Source: Microbulbifer sp. SAOS-129_SWC
Lineage (GTDB): Bacteria; Pseudomonadota; Gammaproteobacteria; Pseudomonadales; Cellvibrionaceae
NCBI RefSeq assembly: GCF_039696035.1
Contig: NZ_CP155567.1
Location: 2,289,001 to 2,353,000, forward strand
Direction: 5' to 3'
DNA length: 64,000 nt
Positions 8,291-14,742 of the stretch are shown one piece after another. Made by a program: the position numbers and the translations under genes. Below the pieces are notes generated by a model that did not search any database, was not told the origin of the DNA, and was given only the letters and a program-made list of their open reading frames with translations. Positions within the stretch are counted from its first letter, which is position 1. Every line of letters begins with the position of its first letter.

Positions 8291-9287
8291 TATCGATCTC
8301 GGCACGGCCTGGGCTGCCATTCTGTGTTTCGCGGTATTTGCCTATGTGGTGATGGATGGATTCGACCTGGGTATCGGCATTCTGTTTCCCGGTTTGAGTC
8401 CGGGCACTGAAAGGGATCAGGCGATTAACTCTATCGCCCCGGTCTGGGATGGAAATGAAACCTGGCTGGTGCTGGGTGGCGGCGGCCTGTTTGCGGTCTT
8501 TCCGCTGGCCTACTCGATTATCCTGCCTGCCACCTATCCGCTGATAATCGCCATGCTATTGGGGCTTATCTTCCGCGGGGTGGCCTTTGAGTTTCGCTGG
8601 CGTGATCCCCGGCACCGGCCCCTGTGGGATCTGGTGTTCACCCTGGGGTCTACGGTTGCCGCGGTCTCCCAGGGGATAACGCTGGGGGCGATCCTCCAGG
8701 GCATCGACGTTGCAAACAATGCCTATGCGGGCGGGTGGCTCGATTGGCTGAGCCCGTTCAGCCTGCTCACCGGCATCGCCGTAGCGGTAGGATACAGCCT
8801 GCTGGGGGCAACCTGGCTCATCATGAAAACCGAGGGCAGCGGCCAGCGCCATGCGCGCCGGATGGCGCTGCGACTGGGCTTCGGAACAGTCATTGCGCTC
8901 GCACTGGTGAGTGCTGCCACGCCGTTCCTGAACAACGTCTATTGGCGACGCTGGTTCGATATGCCGCAGGTACTGTTGACGGCACAGGTACCGCTGCTGG
9001 TCACGATCTGTACGCTGGTCTTTTTCTGGAGCCTAAAAAGGGGGGGTGAAAAGCTTCCGTTCCTGATGGCGCTGGCGCTGTTTCTACTCGGCTTCATCGG
9101 TCTCGGAATCAGTATGTATCCATATCTGGTCCCGCGTTCGATCACCATCTGGGACGCCGCGGCGCCGCATGACAGCCAGCTGTTCCTGCTGGTCGGGTCT
9201 GTCTTCATCATTCCGCTCATCTTGGCTTACACGGCCTGGTCTTACTGGGTGTTTCGCGGAAAAGTCGGTACCGAGGGCTATCACTGA
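8283..9287 (+). CDS. cioB: Cytochrome bd-type quinol oxidase subunit II
   Basis: 334-residue polytopic membrane protein of the CydB/CioB family. It opens with the family motif AYVVMDGFDLGIGILFPG and contains SIAPVWDGNETWLVLGGGGL and FRGVAFEFRWRD. It overlaps the end of cioA by 8 bp and the start of the DUF2474 gene by one base (TGATG), so the three are translated as a coupled unit. It is the non-heme partner subunit of the bd-type oxidase. Confidence 0.94.
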   Translation: MSNIDLGTAWAAILCFAVFAYVVMDGFDLGIGILFPGLSPGTERDQAINSIAPVWDGNETWLVLGGGGLFAVFPLAYSIILPATYPLIIAMLLGLIFRGVAFEFRWRDPRHRPLWDLVFTLGSTVAAVSQGITLGAILQGIDVANNAYAGGWLDWLSPFSLLTGIAVAVGYSLLGATWLIMKTEGSGQRHARRMALRLGFGTVIALALVSAATPFLNNVYWRRWFDMPQVLLTAQVPLLVTICTLVFFWSLKRGGEKLPFLMALALFLLGFIGLGISMYPYLVPRSITIWDAAAPHDSQLFLLVGSVFIIPLILAYTAWSYWVFRGKVGTEGYH

Positions 9288-9403
9288 TGAAGGATGCGCC
9301 GGTATTTTGCAAGCAACTGGCATGGATGGTAGTTATCTGGGCGCTGAGCGTTGCATCACTTGGTGTCGTGGCGGGGTTGTTGCGCTGGTGGCTGCTGGGT
9401 TGA
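9287..9403 (+). CDS. DUF2474 small subunit of the cyanide-insensitive oxidase
   Basis: A 38-residue protein starting at an ATG that overlaps the cioB stop codon. It has a short polar N-terminus and one transmembrane helix (residues about 12-34: WMVVIWALSVASLG, then VVAGLLRWWLLG). DUF2474 proteins are the CydX-like small subunits found after cioAB genes. The position, size and single helix all fit. It is the last host gene before the left end of the prophage. Confidence 0.82.
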   Translation: MKDAPVFCKQLAWMVVIWALSVASLGVVAGLLRWWLLG

Positions 9404-9496
9404 GCGCGAACGGCGCTGTTCTGGAGCCTTGTGGTTCGCGTAGCCAATGGAGTCGAGTGATGTGGGAGCAACACAGAAGGGAGATTATCCATTCTC

Positions 9497-9515
9497 TTAT
9501 GTCGTATACTGTTTA
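9497..9515 (+). repeat. Left attachment-like repeat
   Basis: TTATGTC-GT-ATACTGTTTA recurs at 19829-19847 as TTATGTC-CA-ATACTGTTTA: 19 bp with a two-base difference. The bases that follow, ATTGGTC (9515-9521), would form an inverted repeat with GTCCAAT of the right copy if the two ends were joined into a circle. That is the behaviour expected of an attP core. Confidence 0.55.
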
Positions 9516-9662
9516 TTGGTCGTTTTTTGCACAGGAAAACCCGCCAATTCAGGGGGTTAGGGGGTCGCAGGATTCAACCAACGGGCGTGCAAATTAGCAT
9601 TTGACGCCCGGAGGGGCCGATATCGGCGGGGGAGGGGAGGTTGGCCAGAATGGCCGCCCCAG

Positions 9663-9950
9663 CTAGCTAGCGGCGGCCCAGGTCTTTGGGGTGTGCTGCT
9701 CCGCGATCCTTTCCAAAACATCGAATGCGGGGCTGTTCCTGGAACGCTCCGCCACCATATTTAAGATAATAGATTCCACTGGAACCCCTAGAAAAGCAGC
9801 TATTTTTATCGCGTTCGCATCAGTGAGCGTTCCACCTTTGTTGCGAAGGTGCGTAATGCGGTTTGGATGTATATCCAGTAGTTTCGCAGTTTTGTAGTCG
9901 CTGCCAAGACGCTCTTTCATTACGTCCAAAATGTCGACGGTTGTCAGCAT
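9663..9950 (-). CDS. Phage repressor-like HTH protein (DUF3693-type)
   Basis: About 95 residues from the ATG at 9950, which has an AGGGA-like site 8 bases upstream; an upstream ATG at 9995 would add 15 residues. The helix-turn-helix pattern DYKTAKLLDIHPNRITHLRNKG is followed by AIKIAAFLGVPVESIILNMVAERS, which matches what I recall of DUF3693 phage regulators. It is the only leftward gene in the element, next to two perfect inverted repeats in the divergent promoter. It is therefore the likely lysogeny repressor (inference). Confidence 0.72.
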   Translation of the reverse strand: MLTTVDILDVMKERLGSDYKTAKLLDIHPNRITHLRNKGGTLTDANAIKIAAFLGVPVESIILNMVAERSRNSPAFDVLERIAEQHTPKTWAAAS

Positions 9951-9999
9951 TTGCGTTGTCCCTGCCTTAGAACATTTTTGCATTATAGGTTCCATCCAT

Positions 10000-10047
10000 T
10001 TGGCTGGTTAGCCAATTACGCTATTGCCGCCCAATCAATCTATTGGG
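10000..10047. promoter_or_regulatory. Operator-like inverted repeats in the divergent early promoter
   Basis: Two perfect dyads: TTGGCT-GGTT-AGCCAA at 10000-10015 and CCCAAT-CAATCT-ATTGGG at 10030-10047. They lie between the repressor gene and the rightward early genes, where lysogeny operators are expected. Confidence 0.55.
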
Positions 10048-10125
10048 TAGTCTCCACTCCGTAGCCACTGGCTGTCCGTCCCTGCCTATCTCGGCGGTCG
10101 GTGCGCTACCAAGCCACCCCAGGCG

Positions 10126-10150
10126 GGCTGGGTAGCTCCCAGCCTTTTTT
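10126..10150 (+). terminator. Leader terminator ahead of the first early gene
   Basis: GGCTGGG-TAGCT-CCCAGCC followed by six T residues, a strong intrinsic terminator pointing right. It lies 40 bp before the start of the first early gene. A transcript from the operator region would meet it first, which suggests attenuation or a short leader RNA. Confidence 0.7.
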
Positions 10151-10190
10151 AACGCCTCGGGTGTTTGCTCAACTACTGAGGGTGGACACT

Positions 10191-10409
10191 ATGGCAAACC
10201 ATGCCTTAACCAACGCTGAAGTTTCCTTTCAAGTTGTTCTCACAGTCGATGAGGCGCTCGCTTTTTTGAAGTTCCTGAAGCGCGCCGGCCATTCCGATTA
10301 CAAAAAATTCGCAGACACCCGAGGCGGCGACGCGGAGGTGTACGAGATGCTCTACGCCGGCGAAAAAATCCGCGCGGAAATTGCCGCGACCGGTTTTTAC
10401 TGTCGATAG
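10191..10409 (+). CDS. Small early phage protein, unknown function (72 aa)
   Basis: Not recognised. The start at 10191 is preceded by GAGGGTGG and is better than upstream in-frame codons, which overlap the leader terminator. The protein is soluble and mixed helix/strand, with a VVLTVDEALAFLKFLKRAG segment and no cysteine pairs or membrane helix. It is the first rightward gene after the repressor operators, so it is probably an early regulatory or replication-accessory protein. It is followed 3 bp later by another small gene. Confidence 0.6.
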   Translation: MANHALTNAEVSFQVVLTVDEALAFLKFLKRAGHSDYKKFADTRGGDAEVYEMLYAGEKIRAEIAATGFYCR

Positions 10410-10412
10410 GGG

Positions 10413-10643
10413 GTGAGCGTGGAAGACCCCAAAATGATCAGGCTCGGCAACTACTACCAGGAAGGCGATCTGCAGTTGATAGCAAATTGCCTTATGGATC
10501 AATTCCGGGCGCTGCAGTCTCAAGTGATTTACTGTCCAACGGGTTCGCCGGAGCACAAAGAGCTCACACAAAAACGCGTCGCTATCAGCTTTTTCCTGAC
10601 TGACCTGGAACGCCTCGGCATTAAACCGGAAGGGTCGCGCTAG
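10413..10643 (+). CDS. Small early phage protein, unknown function (76 aa)
   Basis: Not recognised. It starts with GTG right after TAGGGGG and lies between the previous small gene and the RepA-like gene with only 1-3 bp spacers, so it belongs to the same early operon. It is mostly helical, with polar ends (NYYQEGDLQLIANCLMDQFR and KRVAISFFLTDLERLG). The size and position suggest a replication or regulation helper, but nothing specific is visible. Confidence 0.58.
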   Translation: MSVEDPKMIRLGNYYQEGDLQLIANCLMDQFRALQSQVIYCPTGSPEHKELTQKRVAISFFLTDLERLGIKPEGSR

Positions 10644-10644
10644 C

Positions 10645-11346
10645 ATGGGGAACCGCTGCGGCCACAATCGCGACCAGCTGCGTTTTTGCGACCTGGCAAA
10701 GCGCGGCCGCGGCGGCCAGCCCCAGGTGATCGGTGTGGTGTGCGCGTACCTGCGCGAAGCCGCCACGAAAATGAATCGCCTTACCTCCTGGCAGCAGATG
10801 AACGAGAGCGGCCGGCAGCGCCGCTCGGAGTCGCGCGAGCGCATGGCCTCGACGGCGCAGGGGCTGTTTTCCCGGGAATACCAGATCGACAGCCGCCGCT
10901 GCGCCCGTGTGACGCCCGAGGGCCACGTGGCGCCGGATATGCGCCTTGTCGCCCTGGATATCTCCCGCAAGGGCAAAGCCTGGAAGGGCGCGCCGATGAG
11001 TGAAGCGCGGGTGCGCATGACCGTGCGCGAGTTTGTGGCGTGTGGCTACATCAAGCTGTCGCACCAGCAGCGCCGCCAGATGGCCACCGGTGAGTGGCAG
11101 GCGAGCCCGAAAATCATCACGTTTACGAAAAAGTTTTTTGTCGAGTTGGGCGGTAAGGGCCTTTGGAAAAAGGTGTTGAAGGCCAGTTCGGACCGCGCCG
11201 CCCAACTCCTGTGCAAGTTCCAGCAGGACGCCGAAGCCCTGGCTCGCTACTTCCGCATCGATCGCATCTTCTCCCCCGGCCAGCACCGCCGCCAGCGCGG
11301 CGCGCCCCCTGGCTCCATACAGGCGACGCCAACCCCCAATCCCTGA
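10645..11346 (+). CDS. Putative RepA-like replication initiator of the prophage
   Basis: A 233-residue basic protein. The middle (VALDISRKGKAW, then VRMTVREFVACGYIKLS) and the following ITFTKKFFVELGGKGLWKKV resemble the winged-helix repeats of plasmid RepA-type initiators, from memory of the family. There is no H-x-H or catalytic tyrosine arrangement of a rolling-circle HUH enzyme, and no polymerase motif. It is followed by a terminator and then by DnaA-box-like sites and hairpins, as expected for a theta-type initiator beside its origin. The call is tentative. A transcription regulator is the alternative. Confidence 0.45.
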   Translation: MGNRCGHNRDQLRFCDLAKRGRGGQPQVIGVVCAYLREAATKMNRLTSWQQMNESGRQRRSESRERMASTAQGLFSREYQIDSRRCARVTPEGHVAPDMRLVALDISRKGKAWKGAPMSEARVRMTVREFVACGYIKLSHQQRRQMATGEWQASPKIITFTKKFFVELGGKGLWKKVLKASSDRAAQLLCKFQQDAEALARYFRIDRIFSPGQHRRQRGAPPGSIQATPTPNP

Positions 11347-11365
11347 CGCGTTGTCTCGCTTCGCA

Positions 11366-11390
11366 GGCGCCCCCGTGGGCGCCTTTTTTT
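11366..11390 (+). terminator. Terminator after the early operon
   Basis: GGCGCCC-CCGT-GGGCGCC followed by seven T residues, 20 bp after the RepA-like stop codon. It separates early genes from the structural operon. Confidence 0.85.
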
Positions 11391-11468
11391 ATTCCGGCGA
11401 TAAATCCCCCGTCTAAACTGTAAATCCCGCGAGAGAGCCGCACAGACGGCCCTGTCGCCCCGTCGATT

Positions 11469-11750
11469 TTATCCACCGCGAATAGTTATCCCCTGAATCT
11501 GTGCAAAAGGTTGGGGATAGCTGGGGGTTTGCGGTGGAATATAGAACTTAAGTTATTACCCCCTAAGTTTGTGACATAACCGTCGATTACATAGTAATTA
11601 AGATAACCCACTATAGGCCGGCGTCGGCCTATATTTACTGATCGCTCTGGCGATCAAAAAACGCCCGCCCAAGGGCGGAGCGATCTATAGCGGCTGCGCC
11701 GCTGGACTATGCCCGCGCAAGCGCGGGATCTCTTTTTGCCGCTGCGCGGC
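11469..11750. other. Candidate replication origin: DnaA-box-like sites plus six hairpins
   Basis: TTATCCACC (11469-11477) and TTATCCCCT (11486-11494) are close to the DnaA box, with a related inverted site at 11512-11520. An AT-rich stretch follows (about 11536-11610). Then come six perfect hairpins in 140 bp: TATAGGCCG/CGGCCTATA (11612-11633), GATCGC/GCGATC (11640-11655), CCGCCC/GGGCGG (11665-11678), AGCGGC/GCCGCT (11689-11703), CCCGCGC/GCGCGGG (11712-11727) and GCCGC/GCGGC (11738-11750). There is no convincing gene between 11347 and 11918. Origin and/or packaging function is an inference. Confidence 0.55.
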
Positions 11751-11880
11751 GTGGGTGCGGCCCATAGGCCATTTGGTGGTAGTGAGCAACAGAGCGGGGG
11801 AGGGCACAGAGGTATGGTTGACCAGGAGGAGGAGTTAGGCGGTTCTCGCTGGCCTGTGGTATAAACACGGCTCCTGGGGT

Positions 11881-11916
11881 GGCTTGTATTTCCGTTAACT
11901 CATACGGGTACAAGCC
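11881..11916 (+). promoter_or_regulatory. Leader hairpin immediately before the first structural-operon gene
   Basis: Outer arms GGCTTGTA (11881-11888) and TACAAGCC (11909-11916), with inner CCGT/ACGG. The hairpin ends 2 bases before the ATG at 11919, and no Shine-Dalgarno sequence is visible there. It is possibly a translation control element or a protein-binding site. Confidence 0.45.
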
Positions 11917-11918
11917 AA

Positions 11919-12119
11919 ATGAACAAGTCGAAGGGTATTCTCGCCGCCATCGGTGCGGCGCTGTCCGGTTTATCCGGGCCGGCACTGCCGCGCCAGCCGC
12001 AGGCCGTCATCCGCAACGGGGCGCATATTCCGCGCTCGCAGCTCAACCGCTCCAAGTACTCGCCCGTCCAGTGCGATCGCGACCGCGCGCGCCGCCGTCA
12101 GGAGGTGGCCTGTGGCTGA
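11919..12119 (+). CDS. Small phage protein with hydrophobic N-terminus (66 aa)
   Basis: Not recognised. A short hydrophobic stretch (GILAAIGAALSGLSGPALP, residues 6-24) is followed by a strongly basic, proline- and arginine-containing tail. It could be a membrane-anchored virion protein or a signal-peptide-like small protein. Its 3' end overlaps the next gene by 8 bp, a sign of translational coupling. The start codon has a hairpin rather than a Shine-Dalgarno sequence directly upstream, so the true start is uncertain. It is the first gene of the long rightward structural operon. Confidence 0.45.
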   Translation: MNKSKGILAAIGAALSGLSGPALPRQPQAVIRNGAHIPRSQLNRSKYSPVQCDRDRARRRQEVACG

Positions 12120-12438
12120 ATATATCGCCGCGCAGCTGCTGGTTTATCCGGCGCTGCCATTCCTGTTCCTGGCACTTCTCGCGGCCCTGGTGCTGCAAAT
12201 TCTCGCCTACCGCAAAGAGCGTGACCGTTACCGCGATCGCTGCAAAAGCTTGTCTGAAATCCGCGTTACCGCCCGCGACCTTAATGGGCAGCTGTTTTGT
12301 CTTCCCGTGTGGGATATCCATGCCCGCTTGGCATTGCGAGGCGGCGGCCCTGATATCTGGGTATTGGAGGCAAACGATATTAACCGCCGTTGCGTTGTGA
12401 CTTTTGACCACGGAGGCCGAGACCATGGCAATTATTGA
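12112..12438 (+). CDS. Phage protein with N-terminal membrane helix (108 aa)
   Basis: Starts at GTG 12112, 6 bases after CAGGAGG, which is a good site and sets the start despite longer in-frame readings. Residues about 8-32 form one transmembrane helix (PALPFLFLALLAALVLQIL), followed by a basic coiled-coil-like stretch (AYRKERDRYRDRCKSL) and a short globular tail ending in DIWVLEANDINRR. It is a type of small membrane protein common in PM2-like virions and lysis modules; no specific function was recognised. It overlaps both neighbours. Confidence 0.6.
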   Translation: MAEYIAAQLLVYPALPFLFLALLAALVLQILAYRKERDRYRDRCKSLSEIRVTARDLNGQLFCLPVWDIHARLALRGGGPDIWVLEANDINRRCVVTFDHGGRDHGNY

Positions 12439-12682
12439 AAGCCCAGCCGGCCAGCAGCTGCGCGCGCTGGCCGCAAACCTCGACGGCCTGGCGGACAACC
12501 TGCCGGCCATGGTGCGTATGGTGCTGCCGGATATCGACACCGAGGGCGCGGCCCAGGTGCTGAACGCGGCGGCGGACGAACTCGATCGGCTGGCGGCCCT
12601 CGATCGGTGGGCCGAGGGTTCCCAGGTGCTGCTAGAGGAACTTCAGGATCGAGTCAATAGCCTGGAAGGGAGAGCGGATTAA
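12425..12682 (+). CDS. Small helical phage protein (85 aa)
   Basis: Not recognised. The ATG at 12425 has GGAGG about 8 bases upstream and overlaps the end of the previous gene. The product is acidic and nearly all helical, with leucine/alanine heptads (LRALAANLDGLADNL, AADELDRLAALDRW, LLEELQDRVNSLEG). It probably forms a coiled coil and may be a scaffold or oligomerisation protein. Its last base is the first base of the next gene (TAATGG junction). Confidence 0.58.
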   Translation: MAIIESPAGQQLRALAANLDGLADNLPAMVRMVLPDIDTEGAAQVLNAAADELDRLAALDRWAEGSQVLLEELQDRVNSLEGRAD

Positions 12683-12912
12683 TGGGCCTTTTTAGCAATG
12701 GCTATTCGGGCCATAAAAGGATTCACCACAGTTTTACCAGGGAAGAATTGAACCAGATGATGGCCGGCCGTCAGGTACAAAAACAGGGCAACGATGAGCC
12801 AGACGGCGGTGGCGGAAAATTAAAAGTTTTTAACAATTACGAGATGCGGCCGGAACCGAAAGGCTGCTGCTGCTGCTGCTGCAAATGCAAAGGGGGCACC
12901 GATGGCGAATAG
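12682..12912 (+). CDS. Phage protein with a C-terminal hexa-cysteine cluster (76 aa)
   Basis: Not recognised. It has an N-terminal polar helix (TREELNQMMAGRQVQKQ), a glycine-rich linker, and a remarkable C-terminus of six consecutive cysteines followed by K-C-K (residues 62-70). The cysteines are encoded by six identical TGC codons in a row (12865-12882), a trinucleotide repeat. The cluster could be a metal-binding knot, a palmitoylation-like membrane attachment site or a disulfide cross-link in the virion. It overlaps the next gene by 11 bp. Confidence 0.6.
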   Translation: MGLFSNGYSGHKRIHHSFTREELNQMMAGRQVQKQGNDEPDGGGGKLKVFNNYEMRPEPKGCCCCCCKCKGGTDGE

Positions 12913-13342
12913 CGAATTCATTGGCCTGGTGACCTGCCCGCACTGCGGCAACGAAAACGCGACGGTGCACGAGCAGCAGACGGGCACCAAACGCGGCCGG
13001 CGTTACTACCGCTGTTACACCGAGATCAACGGCAACAAAATGCGCTGCGGCACCAGTCAGATCATCGGCCCGGACGGGCAGGCATGGCTCGCGGCCAATA
13101 TGCGCCCGGTGCCCGGTGCCGAACCGGCGCCGGCCGCGCCGGTACCGGCGGAGGATCAGCGCGGTTTTGTGGCCGAGCAGCAGGCGGAGGAGGGCGACCC
13201 TATAGGCCAACCCCGGCCGGCTGATCCACTGCGCGACGGCCCGCCGATATCGGTAGAGCCGCGCGAAACTCGGCCTATAGGCCAAACCGGTAAAAAATCC
13301 TGGCTTGATGCACTATTCGCGGAGGACGACGATGAAGCCTGA
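12902..13342 (+). CDS. Zinc-ribbon phage protein with a proline-rich tail (146 aa)
   Basis: N-terminal zinc ribbon with C12-x2-C15 (TCPHCGN) and C38...C49 (YYRCYTEINGNKMRCG), the four-cysteine arrangement of Ogr/transcription-factor-like ribbons. The second half is low-complexity, rich in proline, alanine and glutamate, and ends in an acidic tail. PM2 also carries zinc-finger-type transcription factors that switch on late genes. A late-gene activator is therefore a reasonable guess, but the position just before the ATPase could also mean a packaging accessory. Two copies of a TATAGGCC-containing repeat lie inside the gene. Confidence 0.55.
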   Translation: MANSEFIGLVTCPHCGNENATVHEQQTGTKRGRRYYRCYTEINGNKMRCGTSQIIGPDGQAWLAANMRPVPGAEPAPAAPVPAEDQRGFVAEQQAEEGDPIGQPRPADPLRDGPPISVEPRETRPIGQTGKKSWLDALFAEDDDEA

Positions 13343-13808
13343 CCAGCCCGAGCAGACCCCGGAACCCAAAAAGGAATTGCCGCCGAAGCAGGCCGCGCAG
13401 TTCGCCAGCCTCGAGGTGGGCGAAGACCCGGACGGTGTGTATATCCCGGAGCGCGACGACCCCCAGGGCGGCCAGCTGCCGGCGGCGCCGGTACCGGTGG
13501 AGCCGCAGGGCCACAAATTGGTCGCCACGTTTATCGTGGTGGTGTTCGGCCTCCTGGAAGCGCGCCGCGGCCCGCTGTGGAAGCTGACCCCGAAGGAGGC
13601 CGAGGAACTGGCGCGCACCGGTGGCGACGTCCTGGATTACTACTTCCAGCTGTCGCCCTCGCCCCTGGGCGCATTCCTGCTGTGCGCTGGCCTGACGATC
13701 GGCCCGCGTGTGGCCCTGGATATCCAGCAGACCAAGAAACGCCAGCAGGCGGACGCACAGCGCGACCAGGAGCGGCAGCAGCGAGAGGGCGCTATCGATG
13801 GCGATTAA
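13332..13808 (+). CDS. Phage membrane protein preceding the packaging ATPase (158 aa)
   Basis: The start at ATG 13332 was chosen after a GGAGGACGACG site and overlaps the previous gene by 11 bp. The N-terminus is proline-rich and disordered. Then come two hydrophobic helices (about residues 62-76, KLVATFIVVVFGLL, and about 112-128, GAFLLCAGLTIGP) separated by KLTPKEAEELARTGG. The C-terminus is a highly polar, glutamine/arginine-rich helix. It overlaps the ATPase gene by 11 bp, suggesting an inner-membrane or vertex partner of the packaging machine (inference). Confidence 0.6.
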   Translation: MKPDQPEQTPEPKKELPPKQAAQFASLEVGEDPDGVYIPERDDPQGGQLPAAPVPVEPQGHKLVATFIVVVFGLLEARRGPLWKLTPKEAEELARTGGDVLDYYFQLSPSPLGAFLLCAGLTIGPRVALDIQQTKKRQQADAQRDQERQQREGAIDGD

Positions 13809-14469
13809 CCCGGACAACAGCCACGAGTGCCGGCACATGTTCCTGTGCGGCTGCAGCGGCAGCGGCAAATCGTCGTTTCTGCGCCGCCTGAATCTGGCCC
13901 GGCTCTATCAGCGGGTGATCTACTGGGACCCGGACGAGGATCACAAGGCCGAGCACTGCTACACCCGCGCCAGTTTCAAGCGGGCGGTGATGCGCGGCGT
14001 TGCCAGCGGCAAAAAATTCCGCGTGGCCTATACCCCGGATAAGGTCACCCAGGAGGAGTTCGAGTTCTGGTGTGGCGTGTTCTGGGCCGCGCTCGATGGC
14101 AGCGTATTGACCGCCGGTGTGGTTGAGGAGCTGGCAGATGTGACCGGTACCGCGAAGGCAAAGGGCACCTGGGGGCAGCTATCCAGGAAGGCGCGCAAGT
14201 ACGGCGGCCATATCTATAGCGTGAGCCAGCGGCCGGCGGAGATCGACAAATCCATCCTGAGCCAGTCGCCGATCAAATGGTGCGGCCAGCTGGAGACGCC
14301 CGCCGAGCGCGATTATCTCTCACGGGTGCTCGGCATCCAGGCGGAGGCGCTGCAGACCATGCCGGCGAATATCCCCGGCAAAAAGTGCCATTTTTATATC
14401 AAATACCCCGGCCCCGATCCCGCAAAACCTCGGGTTTTTAACCCTGTACAGGGTGCCGTGACGATCTGA
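13798..14469 (+). CDS. Packaging ATPase (FtsK/HerA type, PM2 P9-like)
   Basis: 223 residues. Walker A is GCSGSGKS (18-25). A Walker B-like hydrophobic strand ending in acidic residues is VVEELADV (about 108-115), and a following SVSQRP (141-146) fits the sensor/glutamine strand of genome-packaging ATPases of membrane-containing tailless phages. PM2 P9 has a similar size. It should drive DNA into the internal-membrane capsid. The start at 13798 gives the usual short N-terminus and overlaps the previous gene. A strong terminator follows 20 bp after the stop codon. Confidence 0.78.
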   Translation: MAINPDNSHECRHMFLCGCSGSGKSSFLRRLNLARLYQRVIYWDPDEDHKAEHCYTRASFKRAVMRGVASGKKFRVAYTPDKVTQEEFEFWCGVFWAALDGSVLTAGVVEELADVTGTAKAKGTWGQLSRKARKYGGHIYSVSQRPAEIDKSILSQSPIKWCGQLETPAERDYLSRVLGIQAEALQTMPANIPGKKCHFYIKYPGPDPAKPRVFNPVQGAVTI

Positions 14470-14490
14470 CTTGAATTAATTTTTACCTAT

Positions 14491-14532
14491 AGGCCAGCGC
14501 TACAGAAACCGGTAGCGCTGGCCTTTTTTTTT
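14491..14532 (+). terminator. Strong intrinsic terminator after the ATPase
   Basis: Perfect 12-bp arms GGCCAGCGCTAC (14492-14503) / GTAGCGCTGGCC (14512-14523), followed by nine T residues. It splits the structural operon between the ATPase and capsid blocks and may let the capsid genes have their own promoter or need antitermination. Confidence 0.88.
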
Positions 14533-14547
14533 GCCATAAATCGGGTC

Positions 14548-14643
14548 ATGAACAGATTTCAAAGTCATGTTTTGGCCGCCGTAATCGCAGGAGTGATCAC
14601 GGCGGTAATTATCCGTCAACTGGAGAGAAACAATGTTCTCTAA
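14548..14643 (+). CDS. Tiny single-helix membrane protein (31 aa)
   Basis: An ATG opens a 31-codon frame with one hydrophobic helix (SHVLAAVIAGVITAVIIR, residues 6-23) and a charged C-terminus (QLERNNVL). There is no strong Shine-Dalgarno sequence. Its 3' end overlaps the next tiny gene by 11 bp. PM2 has several virion membrane proteins of 35-50 residues. Position just upstream of the capsid gene supports a virion role. Confidence 0.5.
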   Translation: MNRFQSHVLAAVIAGVITAVIIRQLERNNVL

Positions 14644-14731
14644 GACCCGCCTGATCACTGTGGCAATGACCCTGGTCGCCATCGTGCTGATCAACAAGTT
14701 TGTGCCCAACACTAAAAACCCGCTCAAGTAA
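14633..14731 (+). CDS. Tiny single-helix membrane protein (32 aa)
   Basis: Starts at ATG 14633 with GGAGAG about 6 bases upstream, a good site. One transmembrane helix (LITVAMTLVAIVLINKFV, residues 7-24) lies between basic ends (FSKTR and KNPLK). It lies 11 bp before the capsid gene and is probably co-translated with it. Likely a virion inner-membrane protein of the PM2 P4/P7 size class (inference). Confidence 0.58.
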   Translation: MFSKTRLITVAMTLVAIVLINKFVPNTKNPLK

Positions 14732-14742
14732 GAGGCCGCGAC

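Noticed and set aside
9554-9562. GGGTTAGGG shared with 19862-19870 as a second end repeat
   Set aside because: It is 9 bp at different distances from the main repeat (40 versus 15 bp). It could be a related flank or chance, so it was not used to set the prophage ends.
11707-11985. Minus-strand 92-codon frame in the origin-like region
   Set aside because: It runs through hairpins and has no start signal; composition is not coding-like.
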